DNA of 64,000 nucleotides from Epiperipatus broadwayi (taxonomy: Eukaryota > Onychophora > Udeonychophora > Euonychophora > Peripatidae). The notes under the pieces are model-generated. The model was not told where the DNA came from, did no database searches, and worked only from the letters and a program-made list of their open reading frames with translations. The stretch covers positions 622,001-686,000 of the forward strand of contig JAQFVV010012573.1 of assembly GCA_028023455.1 (NCBI GenBank), given 5' to 3'. Each line of letters starts with the position of its first letter. Position 1 is the first letter of the stretch. The translations under genes were made by a program, and so were the position numbers. Shown here piece by piece: positions 61,301 through 64,000 of the stretch.

Positions 61301-61461
61301 AAATAATGTTTTTTTTTATTTATTTATTAGTTCCAAGTGAAAATAAAAGAGATCAACGGACAATTGAACAAGCTTTAAATGATATTCGTACTAAGAAAAA
61401 ATTGAAAATCAGCCATACTGATGATCCAACTGTATCTGCAACAAATGCAGATGATAACTAG
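1322..61461 (+). CDS. SPAG7: SPAG7 orthologue (R3H-domain protein), 5'-partial, six coding exons
   Basis: The six exons join as 1322-1384, 10827-10915, 17042-17126, 23663-23752, 49997-50153 and 61331-61461 (63+89+85+90+157+131 nt = 204 codons plus TAG). The product aligns without gaps through its centre with vertebrate SPAG7: a basic helical segment (LKRLQ), FIQDSS, the R3H signature (RSIVH), [47 protein letters not shown] and [15 protein letters not shown]. The human protein is about 227 residues, so about 30 N-terminal residues, with the start codon and promoter, lie upstream of the window. R3H domains bind single-stranded nucleic acid; SPAG7 is thought to be a nuclear or RNA-linked factor of poorly known function. 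That role is family knowledge and is not shown here. Introns are 9.4, 6.1, 6.5, 26.2 and 11.2 kb, all GT-AG. No in-frame stop or frameshift was seen. Confidence 0.95.
2219..2270 (-). repeat. tRNA-like B-box fragment, possible SINE head
   Basis: Read on the minus strand, the sequence gives TCTGAGTTCAAATCCC, a good pol III B box (consensus GGTTCGANTCC), after a tRNA-like stretch. No acceptor stem or clear A box can be folded, so it is not a working tRNA gene. A tRNA-derived SINE remnant is the best guess. Confidence 0.35.
4498..4563 (-). repeat. Dispersed 60-bp repeat, copy 1
   Basis: The motif TTATTACTCCACACTC with its flanks recurs in the same orientation at 6990-7052. Read on the minus strand both copies give a peptide of the type [18 protein letters not shown] (copy 2: HEITIIL[13 protein letters not shown]), suggesting a scrap of an ancient coding element. 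I do not recognise the family. Confidence 0.4.
5146..5302. mobile_element. Foldback MITE with TA target duplication
   Basis: This is an almost perfect palindrome. Arms 5145-5220 and 5228-5303 pair over 76 bp with about four mismatches around a 7-base centre (GCTAGCA). The ends are AGGCTGTAA and TTACAGCCT, flanked on both sides by TA (5144-5145 and 5303-5304). A TA duplication and long foldback arms suit a Tc1/mariner-type miniature element. The low arm divergence points to a fairly young copy. Confidence 0.8.
5711..6158. mobile_element. Degenerate inverted-repeat element (AGTGCCATC family)
   Basis: The left arm (about 5711-5855) and right arm (about 6010-6158) are diverged reverse complements; for example CTAATAATCAATATATGCTA pairs with TAGCATCTATTGATTATTAG. 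The arms carry the motifs AGTAGTGCCATC, TGTGCATAAT and CCCTAT, shared with the cleaner element at 21601-21759. No coding capacity. Confidence 0.65.
6990..7052 (-). repeat. Dispersed 60-bp repeat, copy 2
   Basis: This is the partner of 4498-4563. It differs mainly by substitutions and carries a stop in the shared minus-strand frame, so it is decayed. Confidence 0.4.
7766..7817 (+). repeat. Tandem duplication, 26 bp x 2
   Basis: Two adjacent identical copies of a 26-base unit beginning AAAGAATTTAATATATC. This is a simple recent tandem duplication in non-coding sequence. Confidence 0.8.
8853..8888 (+). mobile_element. Solo terminal-repeat remnant (AGTGCCATC family)
   Basis: Thirty-six bases (CATGGCAATACTGTATGG and then AGAGTTTTGCTCTGTTT) match the right terminal arm of the element at 21601-21759 with a few changes. 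No second arm is visible nearby. Confidence 0.55.
9459..9618. repeat. Inverted-repeat element, about 160 bp
   Basis: The arms ATCATTCCTAATCCAGATAT (near 9460) and ATATCTGGACTAGGAATGAT (near 9591) are reverse complements with one mismatch, separated by about 105 bp of AT-rich sequence. The form suits a small MITE; no target duplication could be fixed. Confidence 0.5.
10827..10915 (+). CDS. SPAG7: SPAG7 coding exon, first half of R3H domain
   Basis: The exon is 89 nt, starts in phase 0 after ATTTTTAG and ends two bases into a Val codon at donor GTAAGC. It encodes [13 protein letters not shown], then a basic/aromatic stretch ([17 protein letters not shown]). The Arg of the R-x3-H signature is the AGG at 10905-10907; its His partner is in the next exon. 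The match to vertebrate SPAG7 (FIQDSG, PMNKIERSIL) is close. Confidence 0.95.
11440..11935 (-). mobile_element. Penelope-like element 3' end, minus strand
   Basis: Read on the minus strand, this matches the 3' part of the plus-strand copy next to it: GTTGAATCAATTAATGGTGA, then TCAATCTCATTACTACTTGA, then the terminal motif GACAATGGCAGATG..CAAAGCGTTGG. A motif of the type GAxGATGGC..GAAACGTTGG near the 3' end is typical of Penelope-like elements. Only the segment after the endonuclease survives. The outer (left) limit near the G10 run at 11431 is approximate. Confidence 0.6.
11948..12760 (+). mobile_element. Penelope-like element: reverse transcriptase C-terminus plus GIY-YIG endonuclease remnant
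   Basis: Frame 11948-12085 encodes [19 protein letters not shown] and a helix ([11 protein letters not shown]), the typical C-terminal RT motif of Penelope-like elements (VYRKPTHTxRYLxFxSxHP). After a degenerate gap, 12220-12486 is open and reads [45 protein letters not shown], matching the C-terminal half of the GIY-YIG domain (HxxxxGHxxDF..AKI, RxxREAxEI, LNxxxG). The GIY..YIG strand itself is missing. The 3' motif GTTGAAACATTGGGA is near 12685. The catalytic RT core is absent, so the copy is dead. Confidence 0.75.
12808..12835. repeat. Perfect 28-bp palindrome
   Basis: The sequence TATGCACAGATATG and its reverse complement abut without a spacer. It lies just beyond the 3' end of the plus-strand Penelope-like fragment and could form a cruciform or hairpin. 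No known site is recognised. Confidence 0.8.
13545..15622 (+). mobile_element. RTE-like LINE (endonuclease + reverse transcriptase), decayed, copy 1
   Basis: With several frameshifts and stops, one coding order can be followed. An apurinic-endonuclease start [18 protein letters not shown] (13545) is followed by [34 protein letters not shown] and [10 protein letters not shown] (13887-13916). Next come a WTW motif (about 14082) and a basic linker (14373-14818). The RT begins with [19 protein letters not shown] (about 14866) and continues with [29 protein letters not shown] (about 15403) and FADDVVVF (15528-15550). This arrangement is typical of RTE-type endonuclease-reverse transcriptases. The 3' end is cut at about 15622, where unrelated sequence begins. 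It lies in the sense direction of SPAG7. Confidence 0.85.
15757..15898 (+). repeat. Tandem duplication, 75-bp period
   Basis: Units 15757-15831 and 15832-15898 both read GTCTTCGTTTTA..TTTTAATTTTTACAGAGAAA..TTGTGTTACCGCT with few differences. They sit directly after the broken 3' end of LINE copy 1. Confidence 0.75.
15912..15931 (+). repeat. Short TTAGGG-like run
   Basis: TTAGGGTTAGGGTTAG, about two and a half hexamer units. It is too short to call an interstitial telomere array; it may belong to the neighbouring repeat. Confidence 0.4.
16200..16560. repeat. GC- and CpG-richer block with an 82-bp internal tandem pair
   Basis: Base composition changes sharply: many CpG-containing words (GATGCGAC, GGCCGCGG, ATCGAGCGG) in an otherwise very AT-rich intron. 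The words GATGCGAC..CCTGCA..TCTGTA.CACAAC occur twice, at about 16274 and 16356 (82-bp spacing). A minus-strand open frame (16200-16502) has no recognisable protein family. It is probably a relatively recent insertion of a repeat with a different composition. Confidence 0.55.
17042..17126 (+). CDS. SPAG7: SPAG7 coding exon, second half of R3H domain
   Basis: The exon is 85 nt. Its first base completes the Val codon begun at 10914; it then reads [18 protein letters not shown] and [10 protein letters not shown], ending in phase 0 at AAAAAG|GTAATT. The His at 17043-17045 is the invariant His of the R3H motif, and the Gly/Phe-rich strand that follows is the most conserved part of SPAG7. The acceptor has a good pyrimidine tract (TTTTTTTTATAG). 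Confidence 0.96.
17561..18050. mobile_element. 490-bp terminal-inverted-repeat element
   Basis: The left end TCAGGAATGATGGGTAATTT, followed by ACCAGGAAAAACA, is mirrored by the right end TGTTTTCCTGGTTAATTC, then GTCATTCTGA. The ends pair over about 30 bp with a small gap. There is no coding capacity; it is probably a non-autonomous DNA transposon. No target duplication is clear. Confidence 0.6.
19475..19508 (+). repeat. Tandem duplication, 18 bp x 2
   Basis: TCCAGCATTTACATTCAG is repeated once directly downstream, the second copy losing its last bases. Non-coding. Confidence 0.7.
19656..20101 (+). mobile_element. Dispersed retroelement-like repeat, plus-strand copy
   Basis: It starts with a tRNA-like part (CTGTTAAGAGAGTCGAATGC, then TCCTGAGTTCGAAT, a B-box form). 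Next come a body (GTTTAGGCTAGTCTATTGAA, ATGGATGTAATCATGAGTCA, AGCATCCTACATGAAGACC) and an end in CCATACCGTTACA. The same succession occurs on the minus strand at 30030-30300. The TACA end resembles an LTR terminus, while the B box suggests a tRNA-derived SINE; I cannot decide between them. Confidence 0.55.
21601..21759. mobile_element. Miniature inverted-repeat element, best copy of AGTGCCATC family
   Basis: The left arm (AAACAAAGCAAAACTCTCCA, TATAGTAGTGCCATCTTGTA, GAGCAATCAATGG) and the right arm (its near-perfect reverse complement ending GGAGAGTTTTGCTTTGTTT) pair over about 57 bp around a roughly 40-base centre. The centre (GGCTTGTGCATAAAATCCCT) is also found in the older element at 5711-6158. 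The arms are nearly identical, so this copy is young relative to its relatives here. Confidence 0.75.
23663..23752 (+). CDS. SPAG7: SPAG7 coding exon, EFAPSDEEL block
   Basis: The exon is 90 nt (30 codons), phase 0 at both ends, between ATTTTTAG and GTAATT. It encodes [20 protein letters not shown] followed by a charged helix ([10 protein letters not shown]). The first 20 residues are nearly identical to the vertebrate block [18 protein letters not shown], the signature used to recognise the gene. Confidence 0.97.
25156..26353. mobile_element. 1.2-kb DNA-transposon-like element with 24-bp terminal inverted repeats
   Basis: The left end ATTTATACCTGGGTCTCG and the right end GAGACCCAGGTGTAAAT are inverted repeats (ATTTAYACCTGGGTCTCKTT..). 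Near the right end a second stem pairs 26183-26213 with 26247-26277 (AAGTCGAATTCCAATAATG against the reverse complement of CATTATCGGAGTTCGACTT). The middle is low-complexity AAAATTAAAATT sequence. No open frame of transposase size exists, so it is non-autonomous or decayed. The ends do not match a superfamily I can name. Confidence 0.7.
27786..27838 (+). repeat. Tandem duplication, 24-26 bp x 2
   Basis: CCAAATATTAAATTTTATTAC occurs twice in direct succession. This is a simple duplication. Confidence 0.75.
30030..30300 (-). mobile_element. Dispersed retroelement-like repeat, minus-strand copy
   Basis: On the minus strand this gives CCTGTTAAGAAAGTCAAAGG, CCTGGGTTCAAATACTGG, then AGCTAGTCAATC, CAGCATCCTACCCAAGACCT and an end in GGACCATTACA, parallel to 19656-20101. 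Its TACA end (30030) falls exactly where copy A of the segmental repeat is broken, so it marks an insertion junction. The limit on the other side (beyond 30300) is unclear. Confidence 0.5.
30909..32337 (-). repeat. Left (3') LTR of the gypsy-like element
   Basis: About 1.43 kb, bounded by TGTATCCAGTATCTG and TTACA on the + strand. It aligns along its full length with the right LTR. Confidence 0.75.
32974..33420 (-). pseudogene. Retroelement integrase C-terminal remnant
   Basis: The minus-strand frame 33291-32974 has no stop for 105 codons. It contains [13 protein letters not shown], a basic stretch ([14 protein letters not shown]) and [15 protein letters not shown], close to the C-terminal integrase pattern KFxHLYEGPYxVxKV of Ty3/gypsy-like elements. 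Upstream in the same frame, with stops, lies [17 protein letters not shown] (about 33294-33344), the end of the catalytic core. Further up is [17 protein letters not shown], after which about 60 residues seem deleted. It catalysed insertion of the element's DNA; this copy cannot be functional. Confidence 0.7.
33439..34852 (-). repeat. Right (5') LTR of the gypsy-like element, main part
   Basis: It starts TGTATTGAGTGTCTG and continues at 36939-37065 after the nested insertion. It carries a private tandem duplication near 34293-34357 (TTTGATCAATAAAAATTGTA twice) that the left LTR lacks, and extra sequence (for example near 34590-34640) missing from the left LTR. Confidence 0.75.
34853..36938 (+). 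mobile_element. Large non-coding LTR-like element, copy 1
   Basis: The element is 2,086 bp and sits inside the right LTR of the gypsy-like element. Ends are TGTAACG and CGTTATA, in a TA-rich target. Inside: a TATA-like box (near 35319), hairpin 35375-35401, module X (about 35753-36041), module Y (36042-36589), AATAAATGTTTG (near 36671), TGGCAGTGGC (36696-36705) and a T-arm-like hairpin CTAGGTTCAAATGCCTAG followed by GGCGCCC (about 36859). No protein-coding frame of note. The nested position makes it younger than the gypsy-like element. Confidence 0.7.
38041..38155 (+). promoter_or_regulatory. U3-like direct repeats with CCAAT boxes
   Basis: CAGCCAATAAGATTCAAGAA with about 25 further bases is repeated at 38041 and 38114. 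Paired CCAAT-type repeats upstream of a TATA box resemble the enhancer of an LTR U3 region. This is inference from arrangement only. Confidence 0.45.
38837..38871 (+). promoter_or_regulatory. Conserved-loop hairpin (copy 2)
   Basis: The 12-bp perfect stem GAAGGGATTGAA/TTCAATCCCTTC encloses AAGACGCACTC. It lies about 70 bp downstream of the TATA-like box, where an LTR transcript would begin. Copies 1 (35375-35401) and 3 (55453-55468) have a hairpin at the same place with different stem bases but a related loop. Confidence 0.6.
43140..43661. mobile_element. 522-bp insertion flanked by a 13-bp direct repeat
   Basis: AATAAATACTAAA stands at 43127-43139 and again at 43662-43674, and copy A lacks the material between. 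A 13-bp target duplication suits a LINE-mobilised retroposon (SINE or truncated LINE), but I see no poly-A tail, coding match or clear pol III box. The insert contains GC-richer words (for example AAAGCGCTTGGCGG) near its right end. Confidence 0.55.
45606..49883 (+). mobile_element. Large non-coding LTR-like element, distant copy 4
   Basis: The element is 4,278 bp and fills a gap in segmental copy B. Ends are TGTGCCC and GGGTACA in a TA repeat. It contains ACCAATCAAA (46535), a TATA box GTATAAAAG (46561-46569) and TGGCAGTGAC (47924-47933) followed by a T-rich stretch, as in copies 1-3. No open frame of interest exists. The body is too diverged to show modules X and Y. It ends 113 bp before the SPAG7 exon at 49997. 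Confidence 0.6.
49997..50153 (+). CDS. SPAG7: SPAG7 coding exon, acidic helix and DKYEKLIGK block
   Basis: The exon is 157 nt, starts in phase 0 after TTTTATAG and ends one base into a Val codon at donor GTAATA. It encodes an acidic helix ([13 protein letters not shown]), then [19 protein letters not shown] and PNKNFGF, matching DYKDKYSHLIGKGAAKDAA in human SPAG7. The 26.2-kb intron before it is the longest visible; an LTR-like element ends only about 110 bp upstream of this exon. Confidence 0.95.
50785..51025. repeat. LINE-tail-like repeat, copy 1
   Basis: ATCCACTTAAGAATGCAGGTCTCT..CTCTTCTCCACATAA..TTCATTCATCTCACATGTGATCT is shared, diverged, with 63755-64000. Sequences of the form TCCACTGCTGGACxxAGGTCTC are common near 3' ends of invertebrate LINEs; that link is by analogy. 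Confidence 0.45.
52302..52419. repeat. Foldback inverted repeat, about 118 bp
   Basis: The left arm (about 52302-52350: ATTAAATATTGAATGTCTTT, AGAAAA) and the right arm (about 52369-52419: AAAGACATTCAATATTTAAT) pair over about 50 bp around an 18-base centre. It is a small MITE or a hairpin-forming duplication. Confidence 0.7.
54960..56870 (+). mobile_element. Large LTR-like element, diverged copy 3
   Basis: The left limit is approximate. Recognisable parts in order: a GGAAATGAATTTC..CTAGCC region, the hairpin 55453-55468, a 40-bp tandem pair (55641-55720), a Y-type module (about 55915-56530: GTTAGGTGTAAATGACTGCA, then TTGGTTTGGATGTGAACTTT, TGGCC), AATAAATG, TGGCAGTCAC (56627-56636) and a decayed T-arm-like hairpin (CTAGCTTCAAATAGCCC, about 56796). 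It runs on into an open frame and gypsy-like coding scraps rather than ending at GTTATA, so it may be a 5' LTR plus leader. Confidence 0.55.
55641..55720 (+). repeat. Tandem duplication, 40 bp x 2
   Basis: GCAGCAGTCT..ATTCC.CGAAATA.AAGAGAAGTAT occurs in two abutting 40-base units with about four differences, inside LTR-like copy 3. Confidence 0.8.
56891..57244 (+). CDS. Unidentified 117-residue open frame, probably retroelement-derived
   Basis: The ATG at 56891 opens 117 codons starting [15 protein letters not shown]. The protein is basic in its first half ([17 protein letters not shown]) and has no signal peptide or zinc knuckle that I can see. It lies between the leader of LTR-like copy 3 and a gypsy-like pol tail, so a gag or pol fragment is possible. 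Its codon and base use is less AT-biased than its surroundings. I do not recognise the family, and it may not be expressed. Confidence 0.35.
   Translation: MSITKAACSARKQLVANDRNRRVHSKKLERQLKINKLNACINNMRGIDSAFKYRIILNDMPVTMEPDIESALSIASKKTWTIINKKNKYLYPSSKTIKDYPCSHITLLWQTRICYNA
57499..57590 (+). pseudogene. Ty3/gypsy-like pol C-terminal scrap
   Basis: The frame [18 protein letters not shown] followed by [11 protein letters not shown] matches the common tail of gypsy-type polyproteins (GxVxxxxxSRSYxVxTxxG..RRNRxHLR). It is short and the surrounding frame is broken. It supports an LTR-retrotransposon origin for the region after 56870. Confidence 0.55.
59648..61255 (+). mobile_element. RTE-like LINE, 5'-truncated copy 2
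   Basis: Its sequence begins at the point matching about 14367 of copy 1 (CAGATTTGAATGAAATTAAT), so the endonuclease is lost. An open frame at 59731-60405 (224 codons) carries [32 protein letters not shown] and RNYRPI. With breaks, the RT continues through [10 protein letters not shown] (about 60528), [11 protein letters not shown] and FADDVIVF (60827-60850), then the post-RT motif [14 protein letters not shown] (about 61029) and [10 protein letters not shown] (about 61220). It extends further 3' than copy 1. The copies are close enough (most residues shared) to be one family. It lies in the sense direction of SPAG7. Confidence 0.85.
61331..61461 (+). CDS. SPAG7: SPAG7 last coding exon with stop codon
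   Basis: The exon starts after TATTTATTAG. Its first two bases complete a Val codon; it then reads [18 protein letters not shown] and [15 protein letters not shown], ending ADDN and TAG at 61459-61461. NKRDxRxIEeAlNeIRxKK is conserved in vertebrate SPAG7; the last 20 or so residues are variable, as in the family. A LINE fragment ends about 75 bp upstream, so the acceptor lies almost against a mobile element. Confidence 0.95.
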
Positions 61462-61590
61462 ATTTAAATATTATATTCTAAGAAAGGTGAAGTTTTAAGA
61501 ATTTTGTGAACTCAGAAAACATATTAGATTTTATAATGTTTTATCAATGGAAGCATTGTATTAATAAAAAATTTAAATAATAATTTGCAT
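61462..61590 (+). terminator. SPAG7: SPAG7 3' UTR with polyadenylation signal
   Basis: A canonical AATAAA lies at 61563-61568, 102 bases after the stop codon, giving a short UTR of roughly 120-130 bases. A second AATAAA at 61937-61942 could serve a longer form. The exact cleavage site cannot be read from sequence alone. Confidence 0.6.
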
Positions 61591-62845
61591 CATTTTTGAT
61601 GCATAATGATGCTTTGTCAAACAAAAAAAAAAAATCAATTACAAACTATTTGTATTATGAACAATATTTATGTAAAAAGTTGTTTGAAACAGTATTGTCA
61701 TTTACTATTTTTTTTATGTGTGTGTATCTTAATACCCCCCCTCTTCCCAAAAGAAGAAACAATGCAATTTTTAGTCTCAAATGTATTTATTTTTACTATT
61801 ATTTATATTTATTGTATAGAAAATTTTAATTGAGTTATTCTGAATTTGTGCATAAGTGGTGTTAGCATACATAAATATAATCATAATTACATATTGAATC
61901 ATTAAATCCTCAGAATTAGTTTTTTGTTTGTTTTTCAATAAATATGAAAAGTAACAAAAGAGGTCTGTACTTAATGTTTAGTTGACATCTGATTATATAG
62001 ATAGCATTTGTGAGAGTGATCCCATCAATGAAGCACTAATGATAATGGAGACATCCATCACTTTGCTGTTTATTCTCTTATCTTTTTTTACCAATCTTTT
62101 CAATTACTACCTATTTTAAAAATCATTTCTTGATGTGACCAGAATAGGTCAATTATCAACTGATAATTTGTCTCTGGAGTAGGAATTTAGATCTGATCTG
62201 ATCAAGTATTTACCTGCTTATTTTCATTATTTTTGTTATCCATCAGCACCATATTTTAAAAGCATCTTCTTTTTTGTGTATATTTTTTTCCATTATTTGA
62301 GTTTCTCACTAATAATCTCAAGAAACACAATAAACTAAACATATATACGATTATATTTTTAAAGAAAAAAATTAATGAAATTTAATTAATAATTTGATAA
62401 TATATAATAGCTCCTGGAAATTTTGCCTTGTTTTAATCTTGATTTTACCTCACTAAATCCCCCCCCCCCTCCATCTTTGCATGAGTCTCCAAAAGAATTT
62501 TCACGTCTTATCTATTTTCTGCACATAAGAATAGATCAACAAAAAATATCCTGATAAAACATAAATTTCTTATTATCTATTATAAGTATTTTAACATCCA
62601 TATTTAATTCTTCTATTGCTTCTAAGTGTAATAAAAACTACAGATTAGTCATAAAACGTCACAATTATTAACTCTAATTCCATATTTACTAATTGATAAG
62701 AAAACTAGTTATTTTCATAGAATCCTGCATATATTACATATATAAATACAGGTTTAAGCCTGTACAATGTATTAATCAAATATACTAATTTTTAGGCCAT
62801 TCTCATATTTAACAAATCTTTAATAATGGTCAAACATAAATAATT

Positions 62846-62919
62846 AATAATGATTCCAACACAATTGAAATAAAACATCTATATAGTCATTTAATTTTAA
62901 TTGTGTTGGAATTATTACT
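62846..62919. repeat. Inverted repeat, 22-25 bp arms
   Basis: AATGATTCCAACACAATT near 62850 pairs with AATTGTGTTGGAATTATT near 62898, with a loop of about 25-30 bases. It is a likely small MITE or hairpin; it lies too far (1.3 kb) from the SPAG7 stop to be its terminator. Confidence 0.65.
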
Positions 62920-63754
62920 AACAACTGTCTATCCACAATCTGTTTCTATTAACTATATTATAATCTTTCTCTTCATTTATAAAAGCTGCATGTAAATGCT
63001 TACTTACTTTTTACTATCACTTATATGGCAATCAAGTTTGACTCCTTGCATTTTTCTTCCACTATGTTATTATCTTCCACCTATTTAATTATTTTTCTAA
63101 TTTTATATAAGCAAATGTATTTTAGACCATTTAAGTTACTATGATCTTTTCATTTAAATAATATTATTCTTGTAACTTTTATTTTTTATATTTAAAACAT
63201 TTCAATAAAAATATGTTCTTTAACATCTTCGCTGCTTACTCATCCAAACTTTTCTCATGTTTTCATTTGCTTTAGCCTTCAGTATGTAAATTTAATATTT
63301 CCTTTATTATATGTCTAATTATTTTTTTGTATTCATTGTTTTAAAATTATCTATACTTTTTCTACAGATAAATTATTTTTCCTCATCATCAAATAATATA
63401 ATTTCTTTTTTTATTATAATTTTCATTTTTTTGTCATATATACAGTATTTCCAAATTTTTTTATTGCTTTTACTATACTCTAGAAATTTATTATTTGATA
63501 CTCTTATCCTATAATTACGTAACTTAAGCATCTAGGTACATTAGTTTTACTTATAAGTTTTGTTATAAAGTGAACTTAATTTTACAAATATTGAACCATG
63601 GATTAAATATTAGATCCATTTTTAAATCATATATTAATTCTTTTTAATTAATTTTTTTTTTCTGAAAATGATTTCATTAAAATTTTTAATGCCATAAGTA
63701 TTATAATATGCTAAGGAAAATTATCAAAATATTTTTTTTTTATCATCTGTGTTT

Positions 63755-64000
63755 CTTTAATCCTCATCATCATTTTCAACTATTATTGATCCACTGCAGA
63801 ATGAAGGTCTCTTCAAGTTTACTCCAGTGTATCTGATTCATCACCCCTCTTCTCTATATCACTTGAGTAAACTTATTACATCCATTCACTCATATGTGGC
63901 CTGTTTCTAAATCCTTTAGAATCTCTTGCAGTGAATTTTCCATCTATTGTCATTTTTTCTAGGAACAAGTCTAGCCTCCCATTCAATTTTGAATTTTTTC
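63755..64000. repeat. LINE-tail-like repeat, copy 2 (runs off window)
   Basis: TCCTCATCATCATTTTCAAC, then GATCCACTGCAGAATGAAGG and TCTCTTC match the style of 50785-51025 and of invertebrate LINE 3' tails. It continues past base 64000. Confidence 0.45.

Larger units (their letters stand above)
50154..61330 (+). other. SPAG7 intron (11.2 kb)
   Basis: The donor is GTAATA and the acceptor TATTTATTAG. Retroelement remnants at 54960-57590 and 59648-61255 are listed separately, as are an inverted repeat (52302-52419) and a repeat tail (50785-51025). 51030-52290, 52430-54900 and 58270-59640 are AT-rich with no recognisable genes; a minus-strand open frame at 51730-52002 looks like chance. 57600-58270 is less AT-rich and may be further retroelement sequence. 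Confidence 0.8.
61600..64000 (+). other. 3' flank of SPAG7
   Basis: AT-rich, with a C-run (62459-62469), a small inverted repeat (62846-62919) and a repeat tail at the end. Overlapping short open frames at 61596-61833 have no recognisable content. No further gene is seen. Confidence 0.6.

Noticed and set aside
1-64000. CRISPR array, prokaryotic operon or organelle DNA
   Set aside because: No regularly spaced repeat-spacer structure or operon-like packing; spliced exons and nested transposons show a nuclear animal locus.

Overview
This window is AT-rich (roughly three-quarters A+T by eye) animal DNA. It holds most of one ordinary protein-coding gene on the + strand, stretched over at least 60 kb by very long introns that are packed with old transposable elements. 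All introns are GT-AG and the gene uses the standard code. The repeats (an RTE-like LINE, a Penelope-like element, a Ty3/gypsy-like LTR element and several miniature inverted-repeat elements) fit an invertebrate metazoan with a large AT-rich genome. I cannot name the species or phylum from the sequence.

The gene is an orthologue of SPAG7 (sperm-associated antigen 7, an R3H-domain protein). Six coding exons were found at 1322-1384, 10827-10915, 17042-17126, 23663-23752, 49997-50153 and 61331-61461. They join in frame into 204 codons plus a TAG stop. The roughly 30 N-terminal residues and the promoter lie upstream of base 1. A polyadenylation signal follows the stop at 61563-61568. The R-x3-H signature of the R3H domain is split by the intron between the second and third visible exons. 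No other cellular gene could be supported.

Layout by intron. 1-1321: tail of an upstream intron. 1385-10826: foldback and miniature elements (5146-5302, 5711-6158, 8853-8888). 10916-17041: two head-to-head Penelope-like fragments (11440-12760), an RTE-like LINE (13545-15622) and a GC-richer block (15757-16560). 17127-23662: a 490-bp terminal-inverted-repeat element, an LTR/SINE-like repeat and a clean miniature element at 21601-21759. 23753-49996 (26 kb): a 1.2-kb DNA element (25156-26353); two copies of a roughly 2.1-kb segment (29688-41870 and 42661-49955) that have been broken open by later insertions; a deleted gypsy-like LTR element on the minus strand (30909-37065); and three large non-coding LTR-like elements (34853-36938, 37498-40567, 45606-49883). 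50154-61330: another relative of the LTR-like family (about 54960-56870) followed by retroelement coding scraps, and a second RTE-like LINE (59648-61255) ending about 75 bp before the last exon. 61600-64000: AT-rich flank with a small inverted repeat and a repeat tail.

The most unusual material is the LTR-like family. It combines 7-bp terminal inverted repeats, a 4-bp target duplication confirmed against an empty site inside the window, CCAAT/TATA-like promoter signals and a hairpin whose loop is conserved while its stem changes by compensation. It also has internal tandem modules whose order is reversed between copies, and a conserved TGGCAGTGRC plus a tRNA T-arm-like hairpin near the 3' end.
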